Notes under the pieces: generated by a model
The model's input: the letters and a program-made list of their open reading frames with translations, nothing else
Told to the model about the DNA's origin: nothing
Database searches by the model: none
Made by a program: the position numbers and the translations under genes
Assembly: GCA_963717445.1 (NCBI GenBank)
Contig: OY970334.1
Span: 1-64,000 of the forward strand
Reading direction: 5' to 3'
DNA from: JAGVPT01 sp963717445
GTDB taxonomy: Bacteria; Bacteroidota; Ignavibacteria; UBA10030; UBA8401
Length of the DNA stretch: 64,000 bases
In this document: positions 19,056 to 26,849 of the stretch, in pieces
How positions within the stretch are numbered: position 1 is the stretch's first letter
How the letters are laid out: the number at the start of each line of letters is the position of its first letter

Positions 19056-19501
19056 ATGGTCTTGGTGAAGCAGGCTTGCACATTGAAAAAAATTCCCGCC
19101 AAGCAAATCTCGGTCTCAGCAATGGGCAACGTCATTAACGATGGCCCGGGGCATATTGAATTTCGGTTGAACGACGGGGGGCGGTTAACCCGTGTTTCCT
19201 ACAACGAGTACGATCTTTTGGCATCCGAGCCAAAAGACTTTCGCCCCCTGCGGCAGATATTGGACAATATGAACGTCGTCCCGTGTACGGGTGTGACGGA
19301 CCGTTCTCTGAACTTGCGCAGAAAATCATGGTGGAACAATACAAGATGGTCAAAACCTGTCTTGGAAAGGGGTATTTTCAGAAGAACTCCCACCCCCGAT
19401 TGCGCGCTGCGCGGGGATTGATTTTTTTGAGGGACCTGAAGCTTCAAGACTTTTATCAAAGAGTAAGAGAGTTGAAAAAAGTGACGGAGTCGAGCGAGTA
19501 A
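19056..19501 (+). pseudogene. frameshifted small gene of unknown function
   Basis: Two ORFs in different frames together look like one ~148-residue protein. The first (ATG 19056) reads protein-like to about ILDNMNVVP near 19283, then turns basic and out of character. The second frame continues naturally from 19280 (VYGCDGPFSELAQKIMVEQY) to TAA 19501. One missing or extra base near 19280-19290 would join them. The family is not recognised. It may be a true pseudogene, a programmed shift or a sequencing error. Confidence 0.45.
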
Positions 19502-19634
19502 AAGCGAACTGCCTGTTCTGCATGGTTACGAGGCGGGCATGCACGGCGCGGAGAACTGTTGCTTCAGATCGATTCCGGATACCTTGTATATCTAAATCAT
19601 ACTTAATTAACTTGTACAAAAGGAGGTCATTGAA

Positions 19635-20441
19635 ATGAGGATCATTATTCAACCAAGCGCAGACGCCATGAGTAACTGGGCTGCAACTTACATCGTCAAC
19701 AAGATAACCAAATTCAAACCAACCGCTCAAAAGCCTTTCATTCTGGGATTACCAACCGGCAGCACGCCGATTGGAACATACCAACATCTTGTAAAATTTC
19801 ACAAGCAAGGAAAAGTCTCATTCAAGAATGTCGTCACATTCAATATGGACGAATACATCGGCCTTCCGGAGACACACACGGAAAGCTACCACTACTTCAT
19901 GCATCAGCATCTCTTCGACCATGTTGATATCCCCGCCGGCAATGTCAACATCCTCAACGGCAACGCGGCAAACCTGGAACAAGAGTGCGAGCGCTACGAA
20001 GCGAAGATCAAGTCTCTCGGCGGCATCCACCTGTTCATGGGCGGCATCGGACCGGACGGGCACATTGCGTTCAACGAGCCCGGTTCTTCTCTTACCTCGC
20101 GCACACGAGTGAAAACGCTGACGTACGACACGCTGAAAGCTAATTCGCGCTTTTTTGACAACGATATCAATAAGGTTCCTAAGACTGCTCTCACCGTTGG
20201 TGTCGGCACCGTCATGGATTCGGACGAAGTCATGATCCTTATCAATGGATACGGAAAAGCAAGGGCCTTGAGACAATGTGTTGAAGAAGGCGTCAACCAT
20301 TTTTGGACTGTCTCAATGCTTCAATTGCATAAACATGGAATTATTGTCTGCGACGAGGATTCGACTATGGAACTGAGGGTCAGCACGGTAAGATACTTTA
20401 AGGACATAGAGAAAGACAACTTGAACTTCGTACTAGAATAG
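19635..20441 (+). CDS. nagB: glucosamine-6-phosphate deaminase
   Basis: 268 residues, the usual NagB length. AGGAGG precedes ATG 19635. Family motifs are present: LGLPTGSTPIGTYQ (phosphate loop), FNMDEYIGLP (with the proton-relay Asp), FMGGIGPDGHIAFNEPGSS (with catalytic Asp/His/Glu) and SRTRVKTL. It converts glucosamine-6-phosphate to fructose-6-phosphate and ammonia in the cytoplasm, feeding amino-sugars from glycan breakdown into glycolysis. The neighbouring DUF4954 gene follows after a hairpin. Confidence 0.95.
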   Translation: MRIIIQPSADAMSNWAATYIVNKITKFKPTAQKPFILGLPTGSTPIGTYQHLVKFHKQGKVSFKNVVTFNMDEYIGLPETHTESYHYFMHQHLFDHVDIPAGNVNILNGNAANLEQECERYEAKIKSLGGIHLFMGGIGPDGHIAFNEPGSSLTSRTRVKTLTYDTLKANSRFFDNDINKVPKTALTVGVGTVMDSDEVMILINGYGKARALRQCVEEGVNHFWTVSMLQLHKHGIIVCDEDSTMELRVSTVRYFKDIEKDNLNFVLE

Positions 20442-20451
20442 AGACTATCAA

Positions 20452-20483
20452 TGTGAGCCGCTCAGCGAATTGAGCGGCCCACA
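20452..20483 (+). terminator. hairpin between nagB and DUF4954 gene
   Basis: GCCGCTCA (20457-20464), loop GCGAAT and TGAGCGGC (20471-20478) form a perfect 8-bp stem, extended by TGTG/CACA on either side; CGTTTTACGG follows. With only four T it may be a weak terminator or attenuator ahead of the downstream gene, whose RBS (GGAGG) is about 10 bases further on. Confidence 0.5.
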
Positions 20484-20503
20484 CGTTTTACGGAGGTACG
20501 TCT

Positions 20504-22489
20504 ATGGTGAAACTGAGAAATTTATCTACTGCTGAAATTGCAGCACTGGAAGCTCAAGGATGTCATGCCGAAAACTGGAATCGCATTCTGGTAAAGGATC
20601 CCTTCAATGCTCGCAGATTCAGCGGTGTCTCTTTCAGCGGCTCAGTAGAGCTCGGAATATTCGATAGCATGGTGACGCTGCCGGGAAAAATTGAAAAGGA
20701 ATGCGGCATCCATAACTGCCAGGTCCATAATTCTACGGTTGGCGATAACTGCTATCTTGCAAACGTTGGCCTGATCGCAAATTACGAGATTGCCGAAAAC
20801 GTCGTCGTCGAGAACAGCGGTGTGGTAGTAGTCGAAGGAGAAACATCGTTCGGGAATGGCGTGGAGCTTGACATCCTGAACGAGGCCGGCGGCCGAACCT
20901 TGAAAATATTTGACTGCCTCTCTGCCCAGATGGCGTACATGATCGTCTTCTACAGGCATCACTCAAAACTCCTTGAGAGACTCGACGGCATCATCGACGC
21001 ATATGCATTAAGCCGGAGAGCCGCGAAAGGGTCGATTGGCAGAGGGACTTGCATAAGGGGGACATCCAAAATTACGAATGTTGCGATCGGTCCGTTCGCA
21101 GTAATTGAAGGAGCACTTTGCCTTGAAGATGGAACCCTTCAGAGCTCGGAAAAAGCACCGGTCGCTATCGGGGTGGGAGTGATCCTGAAACACTTCATCG
21201 TCCTGTCCGGGTCGAAGATTGATCAGTCGGCAATTCTCGAAAAATGCTTCGTTGGGCAGAGTGTCAAGGTAGGGAAACAATTCTCGGCGGAGAACTCGGC
21301 TTTTTTCTGTAATTCGGAATTGTTCCACGGTGAAGGGTGTTCAGTCTTCGCAGGTCCATATACCGTTTCGCATCACAAATCCACACTGTTGATTGCAGGT
21401 TTCTTTTCATTCTATAATGCCGGAAGCGGCTCAAACCAAAGCAATCATATGTACAAGCTCGGTCCGGTGCATCAGGGAATCCTCGAACGCGGATCGAAGA
21501 CCGGCTCGTTTAGCTATTTGTCGTGGGAAGCTCGCGTGGGCGCTTTCAGCACGATCATCGGGAAGAACTACGCGAACTTCAATACAACCGACCTCCCGTT
21601 CTCGCTGATCCGGGAGAGCAAAGGGAAGACCGTTTGTGTCCCGGGATGGGGTCTTTTCACAGTCGGTCTGCGGCGCGATGGACTGAAGTGGCCTGCACGT
21701 GATGGACGAAAAGATACCAAACTCGACCTAATCCATTTTCAAGTCCTTTCTCCTTATGTGGTTGGAAAGATCGTCCGCGGCGTTGAAAAGCTCAAGACAC
21801 TTTCCAGCAACATGCCCGAGGGTGAGGAGTATCTCAGATACAACGGTGTGCTGATCCAGAGGACATTGATTGCCGCATCCCTCGACTATTATGAAACGGC
21901 GATCAGGGTGTTCATCGGTGATTGCGTGCTGAGACAACTCGGGAGACTGAACGGCGCGTCATCCTTGAAAGAAATCCGTGAAGCCCTTTCGGCCGGCGAC
22001 AGCAAAGTAATGGAACGATGGGTTGATGTTAATGGATTACTGATGCCGGAAAGCATGCTGAGCAAAATTATCCGACGAGTTATCGAGGGGTCGGTGAACA
22101 GTATCCAAAGCTTTGGCGAAGAGCTTGCCAAGATCCACTCTACATACGAAGAACAAGAGTGGAATTGGTGTGCTGCGTTGATTGAAAAGCGGCTTGGTAA
22201 ACCCGTCGCTGAGATTACCGTTGCTCAACTGCGACAACTGGTTGAAGACTGGCAAAAAGGCTCGGAACACTTCAATCAAATGCTCCTTGATGATGCGCGA
22301 AAGGAATTCGATGCGGATGCCAAGCTGAGTTATGGCATCGACGGCGATGAAGCCGTACGCGATGCAGATTTCTCGGCCGTTCGCGGCCTGTACGAGGAAA
22401 ACAGTTTTGTAAAGGGGGTAAAAAAGGAAGTTGTCGACGGCGAAGCCAAAACAAAAAGCGCGCTCGAATTCCTCGCACAACTTCAATAA
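20504..22489 (+). CDS. DUF4954 family protein with left-handed beta-helix
   Basis: 661 residues. The N-terminus LRNLSTAEIAALEAQGCHAENW and the region NCQVHNSTVGDNCYLANVGL are typical of DUF4954. Several hexapeptide-like stretches (SKITNVAIGPFAVIEGA, SAILEKCFVGQSVKVGKQFS) indicate a left-handed beta-helix as in acyl- and nucleotidyl-transferases. The C-terminal third is helical. Function is not established; in Bacteroidota it often lies near amino-sugar genes, as here next to nagB, which suggests a role in hexosamine or nucleotide-sugar metabolism. Confidence 0.85.
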   Translation: MVKLRNLSTAEIAALEAQGCHAENWNRILVKDPFNARRFSGVSFSGSVELGIFDSMVTLPGKIEKECGIHNCQVHNSTVGDNCYLANVGLIANYEIAENVVVENSGVVVVEGETSFGNGVELDILNEAGGRTLKIFDCLSAQMAYMIVFYRHHSKLLERLDGIIDAYALSRRAAKGSIGRGTCIRGTSKITNVAIGPFAVIEGALCLEDGTLQSSEKAPVAIGVGVILKHFIVLSGSKIDQSAILEKCFVGQSVKVGKQFSAENSAFFCNSELFHGEGCSVFAGPYTVSHHKSTLLIAGFFSFYNAGSGSNQSNHMYKLGPVHQGILERGSKTGSFSYLSWEARVGAFSTIIGKNYANFNTTDLPFSLIRESKGKTVCVPGWGLFTVGLRRDGLKWPARDGRKDTKLDLIHFQVLSPYVVGKIVRGVEKLKTLSSNMPEGEEYLRYNGVLIQRTLIAASLDYYETAIRVFIGDCVLRQLGRLNGASSLKEIREALSAGDSKVMERWVDVNGLLMPESMLSKIIRRVIEGSVNSIQSFGEELAKIHSTYEEQEWNWCAALIEKRLGKPVAEITVAQLRQLVEDWQKGSEHFNQMLLDDARKEFDADAKLSYGIDGDEAVRDADFSAVRGLYEENSFVKGVKKEVVDGEAKTKSALEFLAQLQ

Positions 22490-22644
22490 AACCATTCTCC
22501 GGCCCATTATTCTACCTGCACTCCTGTCACCACATGCTTTAATTGTGGAGGGAGCTGCTGAAGGAGGCTGCAAGCGATTGAGTATAGTGTAGTGCCGACG
22601 GTAACGAATAGTGAGCTGCCCCCGGTTTATGTGCCAATGCTAAG

Positions 22645-22853
22645 TTAGTAACTGATGTTACGCAAATGTCCTTTTTGGCACACCCCCAACCCCTCTCGCT
22701 TTCGCCACATGCTCACACACAAAGGGGAGCGGCGGGGCAAATCCCCTCTGTGCGTTGCTCGCGCGATGACGAGAGGGGATTTAGGTGTGTGTTTTCTGTT
22801 GAATGGAGCACTTCCTTCATGAATTCTTCAGAGTGCGTAACATGAGTTAGTAA
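22645..22853. repeat. MITE-like palindromic element, 209 bp
   Basis: Ends are inverted copies matching 18 of 20 bases: TTAGTAACTGATGTTACGCA (22645-22664) and TGCGTAACATGAGTTAGTAA (22834-22853). A perfect 11-bp internal stem AAATCCCCTCT/AGAGGGGATTT lies in the middle, and GTTAGTAA occurs in direct orientation at both ends, possibly a target duplication. It fills most of the gene-free stretch 22490-23066; the rest of that stretch shows no gene. Confidence 0.65.
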
Positions 22854-23066
22854 ATTTCTTCAGGCATTGGTAAGCTGAAGGTAGCGTAGTAGCTCAAGAT
22901 CTAAGCAGAACTGCCTCACTGCTACGTAGAGACACATCGGCGGCTTTTCATTGTAATTTCAAATCCCGATTTAGACTCCTCTAACAAGCTCATGCAATTA
23001 CTGTTTCCCACTCCCACAAAATACCTGATTTACGCTATTGCATTTTTATGACCGAAAGAATATGAT

Positions 23067-23414
23067 TTGAAGCATTCAATTAACCATTTGAATAATTACA
23101 AAAGGAGCAAAGGTATCGAATCACAATTCTTAATCTGCGACAATGATGGAGAGGAGATCACAGACGAAAGGCCGACAAAGGAGATTCGGCGGATTGTGCT
23201 AAGGGAAGGCTTGAGAGATGGATTGAGCTTCCATGGTTTTCGATGGACATTTGCAACAACTCTCAGGAGAAACAATGTTCCAAGAAGAGTAATATCTGCG
23301 ATACTTGGTCACAAGAATGAAGATACGACCAACCGCTATTTAGGAATTCCGCAAGAAGATTTATACGATGCCGTTGAAAACCTTTCAATGACAAGCTACC
23401 TTCCAAAAGCATAG
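23067..23414 (+). pseudogene. C-terminal remnant of a tyrosine recombinase
   Basis: 115 codons remain open. LSFHGFRWTFATTLRRNN carries the HxxR box, VISAILGHKNEDTTNRYLGI the GH box and the catalytic tyrosine of phage-type integrases. The DNA-binding N-terminus and the first catalytic arginine box are missing, so the product cannot be active. It lies just upstream of tRNA-Lys and is unrelated at sequence level to the intact integrase downstream, indicating an older insertion at the same hotspot. Confidence 0.75.
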
Positions 23415-23422
23415 AAAAAAAA

Positions 23423-23453
23423 TTTGTTTACTCCTCAATTTTTCGTATATTTG
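23423..23453 (+). promoter_or_regulatory. Bacteroidota-type promoter before tRNA-Lys
   Basis: TTTG (23423-23426) and TATATTTG (23446-23453) match the -33/-7 boxes (TTTG, TAnnTTTG) used by Bacteroidota sigma-A. The tRNA starts 100 bp further on, so a leader would be removed by processing. The same TATATTTG box precedes tRNA-Ser and one island RNA. Confidence 0.55.
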
Positions 23454-23466
23454 TAATGTCAACTAT

Positions 23467-23487
23467 TTCTAACACAACTTCTAACAC
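23467..23487. repeat. 12-bp-period direct repeat, possible old integrase arm site
   Basis: TTCTAACAC occurs at 23467-23475 and 23479-23487, a 12-bp period, between the integrase remnant and tRNA-Lys. The arrangement (not the sequence) equals the putative arm repeats of the intact island at 23680 and 30651, so it may be an arm site of the lost element. Confidence 0.35.
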
Positions 23488-23553
23488 TTCGGACGACGTG
23501 TAGCGCGATAGAAAGTGAAAAATTGTGGGAAAATAGCGGAAATAGTGAGAGTC

Positions 23554-23625
23554 GAGCGTGTAGCTCAGGGGTAGAGCATCTGCCTTTTAAGCAGAGGGTC
23601 GGTGGTTCGAGCCCACCCACGCTCA
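23554..23625 (+). tRNA. tRNA-Lys (anticodon TTT)
   Basis: A full cloverleaf: acceptor GAGCGTG/CACGCTC, D-arm GCTC AGGGGTA GAGC, anticodon stem TCTGC/GCAGA with loop CTTTTAA, T-arm with GGTTCGA, discriminator A; CCA is not encoded. From base 23557 on it is identical to the copy at the island's right end. The promoter and first three bases lie outside the island, so the gene stays functional after integration. Confidence 0.97.
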
Positions 23626-23628
23626 CAA
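23557..23628 (+). repeat. left attachment repeat (attL), inside tRNA-Lys
   Basis: This 72-bp block is identical to 30750-30821 (offset 7193). Identity begins at tRNA base 4 and ends two bases after the CA that follows the discriminator. Flanks differ on both sides, which defines the island ends. Confidence 0.9.
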
Positions 23629-23679
23629 AAAAATAAGCGGATTTCAAGGGTTTCACTCTTTGAATCCGTTTTTTGTTTG

Positions 23680-23702
23680 AAGTAGTGACCCAAGTAGTGA
23701 CC
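23680..23702. promoter_or_regulatory. putative integrase arm-binding repeats, left
   Basis: AAGTAGTGACC occurs at 23680-23690 and again at 23692-23702 (12-bp period), about 50 bp inside the left end. Related repeats (AAGTGGTGAC, AACTGGTGAC) occur near the right end. Direct repeats on both sides of the core in the circular form are typical of arm sites for tyrosine recombinases. Confidence 0.5.
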
Positions 23703-23706
23703 ATTT

Positions 23707-23724
23707 GCCTCACGAAAGTGAGGC
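23707..23724 (+). promoter_or_regulatory. GAAA-tetraloop hairpin in front of integrase start
   Basis: GCCTCAC-GAAA-GTGAGGC is a perfect 7-bp stem with a stable GNRA loop ending five bases before ATG 23730. No separate Shine-Dalgarno is visible, so the hairpin probably restrains translation of the integrase. Confidence 0.45.
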
Positions 23725-23729
23725 TTCCG

Positions 23730-24752
23730 ATGTTCCTCTCCAAATCTCCCTCCGGCATCTACTACCTTTACTATACCGACACTAACGGCAAACGGAATAA
23801 AGTATCTACTCGACACACACTTAAAACCGACGCACTGAAATTCTTGCAATCCTTTGATGCAGAAGAAAAGAGGAAAAGGGAAAGTCGAAAGACTGCCTTC
23901 CTTCAACCATTCATAGCAGACTTTCTTTCCTATGCCACCGGAAACTACTCTAAAAGCACTGTAACAATTTATCGGTCGGCACTCAATAGGTTCCTATCCA
24001 TTGCAGGAAACATGCCCCTTGCTTCAATAACGCCTCAAAATTTCGACAATTACAGGGTTGAGCGGCTGAAGGATGTTTCCCCCGCCTCTGTGAATATTGA
24101 ACTAAGAACACTTCGAGCTTCCTTCAACACGGCTTTACGGTGGGGACTCATAGAACGCAATCCATTTGCACGCTTGAAATTTGCCTTAGTGCCGGAAGCA
24201 ACACCCTCATTTTTTAGCCGTGAAGCCTTCCAAAAGCTGATATCATTCATCAAAGAGGGATGGCTGATGGAAGTGGTGGTTTTTGCCGTTTTAACGGGAA
24301 TGAGGCGCGGGGAAATTACAAACCTAAGATGGGAGGACGTTGACCTGTCGAGAAAACTTCTCACTATTCAAAGCAACCCCACGTTCAAGACGAAGAGCGG
24401 GAAGAGGCGAACCATTCCTTTGAATGAAACAGCCTTTTATATCCTTTCTGCACGGCAAGGTAAGGACACCTCGGAATATGTATTCTCCCTCAACGGCGGG
24501 AAGATTTCAGAGGGGTGGCTCACTCATGCGTTCAAGAGAGCTGTGTACGACGTTCGATTGCCCGATGACCGGCTCCACTTTCATTCACTCCGGCACACCT
24601 TTGCAAGTTGGCTTGTGCAGGATGGTGTTTCCATCTACGCGGTAAAGGAATTGCTCGGACACTCGGACGTGAAAACGACGCAAGTCTATTCTCACTTACA
24701 GCCGGAGCAGCTACACAGCACTGTGAACAAAATACATATTGCGCTAAACTGA
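23730..24752 (+). CDS. int: tyrosine recombinase/integrase of the island
   Basis: 340 residues from ATG 23730; an upstream TTG (23673) would add 19 residues that overlap the arm repeats, so the ATG is preferred. The N-terminal MFLSKSPSGIYYLYY is an arm-binding-like strand pair, residues ~60-150 a SAM-like core-binding domain, and ~160-340 the catalytic domain with TGMRRGEITNLRW (first Arg), FHSLRHTFASWL (HxxR), ELLGHSDVKTTQVYSHL (GH and nucleophilic Tyr). All catalytic residues are present. It would insert the island at the tRNA-Lys core. Confidence 0.95.
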   Translation: MFLSKSPSGIYYLYYTDTNGKRNKVSTRHTLKTDALKFLQSFDAEEKRKRESRKTAFLQPFIADFLSYATGNYSKSTVTIYRSALNRFLSIAGNMPLASITPQNFDNYRVERLKDVSPASVNIELRTLRASFNTALRWGLIERNPFARLKFALVPEATPSFFSREAFQKLISFIKEGWLMEVVVFAVLTGMRRGEITNLRWEDVDLSRKLLTIQSNPTFKTKSGKRRTIPLNETAFYILSARQGKDTSEYVFSLNGGKISEGWLTHAFKRAVYDVRLPDDRLHFHSLRHTFASWLVQDGVSIYAVKELLGHSDVKTTQVYSHLQPEQLHSTVNKIHIALN

Positions 24753-24838
24753 AAGGGGATTGTTTTTAGGAGAGGGAAAAAGTATATTCTCGCGTATGAA
24801 TTCCTGAAGAAAACGAAAGGTTGCATAAGGAGGGAAAA

Positions 24839-25270
24839 ATGAACGTACCGGAACCGGCACAAATTGCTTTGATTCTGCTCGTCGCACTCATTATCGTGGT
24901 ATCTGCTCTGATTATTTGGAGAAGAATCACCACTAAAGAGCACAGGGAGCGGCTGAAGGCAGCGTGGGACTCCGAACCAAAGGTTTACGCTCCACCGTCA
25001 AATGAGCCGCCATCGGATAAAATTTTGAACTCTCTACAAACAGACCCTAAGCATTGCCCTTTTTGCCGAGGGGACATCGAACCGGGTGTCTTGAAATGCA
25101 AACATTGCGGTGAGTGGCTCGACCCCAATAGGCGCAAAGAGCAAGAAGTGGTGAAGACAGCACAATTGGAGACTGCGAAAAGTTCAAAATCAACTAACCA
25201 AGCGATAGGGTGGGTGGTCTTCATCCTCTTTGGTCTTCCCGCCCTGTATGCACTCTTCAGGGGCTGCTGA
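24839..25270 (+). CDS. zinc-ribbon membrane protein
   Basis: 143 residues; AAGGAGGG lies just before ATG 24839. One membrane helix near the N-terminus (IALILLVALIIVVSALIIW), a zinc ribbon at ~79-95 (CPFCRGDIEPGVLKCKHCG) with four cysteines in CxxC pairs, and a C-terminal helix (GWVVFILFGLPALYALF). No known family name applies. It is the first gene after int and may be accessory cargo. Confidence 0.7.
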   Translation: MNVPEPAQIALILLVALIIVVSALIIWRRITTKEHRERLKAAWDSEPKVYAPPSNEPPSDKILNSLQTDPKHCPFCRGDIEPGVLKCKHCGEWLDPNRRKEQEVVKTAQLETAKSSKSTNQAIGWVVFILFGLPALYALFRGC

Positions 25271-25295
25271 TTTCTTTGCCCTAAAACTAAAGTAA

Positions 25296-25326
25296 TTGAT
25301 TCTCTGATATTAAAAAGGTATTTTCG
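25296..25326 (+). promoter_or_regulatory. putative promoter of island RNA 1
   Basis: TTG (25296-25298), a 20-bp spacer and TATTTTCG (25319-25326) approximate the TTG/TAnnTTTG arrangement. The same spacing occurs in front of island RNA 3. A start about 7 bases downstream would put the RNA's 5' end next to its first pairing strand. Confidence 0.4.
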
Positions 25327-25332
25327 GAGTGC

Positions 25333-25448
25333 AAAAGGCTTGCTGAAAAGGGGAAAGCGTCAAACACTTAATATTATTTTTTCCATTCCTGAAATGGAAT
25401 CATAACCCGTAGGGCAATGCCTTCAGCAAGCCTTCCTACGGGTTTTTT
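25333..25448 (+). ncRNA. island RNA 1: pseudoknotted terminator RNA
   Basis: Strand A AAGGCTTGCTGAA (25335-25347) is perfectly complementary to A' (25422-25434), which lies in the loop of an intrinsic terminator: AACCCGTAGG (25404-25413) pairs with CCTACGGGTT (25435-25444), then TTTT. A' abuts the terminator's 3' strand without a gap. A third hairpin, TTCCATT-CCTGA-AATGGAA (25381-25399), lies between A and the terminator. The order A, C, A', C' is a pseudoknot. It may be a small RNA or the leader of the T9SS gene 83 bp downstream. Boundaries are estimates. Confidence 0.55.
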
Positions 25449-25530
25449 GTTCTATGCGTCAACAAACTTTTTCGGTAAATAGGATTACACGATAACAAGG
25501 CTGAGCGCAAATTGCCGAAGGGAAAAAACT

Positions 25531-26760
25531 ATGAACCGCAATTTAGTTTTTGTTTTATGTATGTTCGTAGCATCAACATATCAATTGCATTCGCAATGGG
25601 TTGAAACTAATGGATTGACGGATAATTGGGTTTTTGCCTTTGGTTTCAGCGGAACAAATCTCTTCGCTGACATTTCGCCCAACAATGGGTCTTTTGAAAA
25701 CATTGTCCCCGGCGTCTTTCTATCCACGAATAATGGGTCAAGCTGGAGTGCCGCAAACACTCCGTTCCTCGGTTTCTTGGGCATGGCTGAAATTGGCACG
25801 AACCTTTTTGCTGCAACGGAAAAGGGAGTCTTTCTATCCACGAATAATGGCTCAAATTGGGCTGCGGTTAATACCGGCCTACCGGACACGGCTGTGACGG
25901 CTCTTGCCGTCTCTGGGACGAATCTTTTTGCCGGAACTGCTACCGGGGGAGTTTTTCTTTCCACAAATAACGGCACAAACTGGACTGTGGTCGATACAGG
26001 GCTAACGTGGATATGGGCACTAGCCACCTCCGGCACGAATGTCTTTGTTGATACTTGGCAGGGAGTCCATCGTTCCACAAACAATGGGTCAAGTTGGACT
26101 TCGGTCAATACAGGCCTTTCCAACAAATATGTTAGTTCTCTTGCAGTTGAAGGAACGAATATCTTCGCTGGGACTGCAAATGATGTCTTCCTCTCCACGA
26201 ATAATGGCGCAAGTTGGAATGATGTCGATACCAGCTTGAGCACTTCTGTCTCATCTTTAGCTGTTTCTGGCGCTAATATCTTTGCTGGAACCGGGTACGG
26301 GAGCCTTGTATCTGTATCGACCAACAATGGAGCGAGTTGGACAACGGTAGATGCCGGCTTGACTTTGCCGAACACCGCCGTTTTTGCTCTTTTCATCTCC
26401 GGCACGAATCTTTTTGCCGGAACCACTTTCGGCGTGTGGAGACGACCTTTATCGGAGATGATTACTTCCGTAAAAGGAAGAGACACTGAAAAACCAACAA
26501 GGTTCTCCCTGTCTCAAAATTATCCAAATCCATTTAATCCAACAACGACAATCTCGTTTACTCTTCCATCTCGGTCAATCGTATCATTGAAGGTCTTTGA
26601 TATGCTGGGAAGAGAGGTATCAATGATTGTCTCTGGCGAATTACAGGCAGGCAATTACAACCGCCAATGGAATGCGGCGAACATGGCAAGCGGAGTTTAC
26701 TTTTATAGTTTGCAGGCTGGAACAAATACTGAGACAAAAAACCTTTTACTATTGAAATAA
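25531..26760 (+). CDS. T9SS-secreted beta-propeller (BNR/Ycf48-like) island cargo
   Basis: 409 residues. A signal peptide (NLVFVLCMFVASTYQLHS) is followed by ~45-residue repeats, with six copies of STNNGxxW each followed by a GTNxFAGT strand, as in sialidase/sortilin-like (BNR, Ycf48) beta-propellers. Some repeats are almost identical in DNA (around 25722 and 25830), so the repeat array grew recently. The last ~80 residues are a T9SS sorting domain (SLSQNYPNPFNPTTTISF, GVYFYSLQAG, KNLLLLK). It is expected on the cell surface or outside. It is unusual as cargo of an integrative island; a role in adhesion or phage exclusion is only speculation. Confidence 0.9.
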   Translation: MNRNLVFVLCMFVASTYQLHSQWVETNGLTDNWVFAFGFSGTNLFADISPNNGSFENIVPGVFLSTNNGSSWSAANTPFLGFLGMAEIGTNLFAATEKGVFLSTNNGSNWAAVNTGLPDTAVTALAVSGTNLFAGTATGGVFLSTNNGTNWTVVDTGLTWIWALATSGTNVFVDTWQGVHRSTNNGSSWTSVNTGLSNKYVSSLAVEGTNIFAGTANDVFLSTNNGASWNDVDTSLSTSVSSLAVSGANIFAGTGYGSLVSVSTNNGASWTTVDAGLTLPNTAVFALFISGTNLFAGTTFGVWRRPLSEMITSVKGRDTEKPTRFSLSQNYPNPFNPTTTISFTLPSRSIVSLKVFDMLGREVSMIVSGELQAGNYNRQWNAANMASGVYFYSLQAGTNTETKNLLLLK

Positions 26761-26849
26761 GAAGGAACTGTGAGTAAGAGGGAATTCAAATTGAAGTAAG
26801 TGAGCTTCGACGCAGGAGAAAACATTTTTGTTTTTGAGTGAGGTGAAAG

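Noticed and set aside
23459..23758. Minus-strand ORF of 99 codons over tRNA-Lys (GLEPPTLCLKGR...)
   Set aside because: This peptide is the well-known false translation of a tRNA's reverse strand; the tRNA explains it.
25840..26380. CRISPR-like regular repeats
   Set aside because: The repeats are in-frame coding repeats of a beta-propeller, with no spacers or cas genes.
25581..26486. 301-codon minus-strand ORF opposite the T9SS cargo gene
   Set aside because: Its repeats mirror those of the plus-strand propeller, which has a signal peptide and sorting domain; the minus frame has neither.
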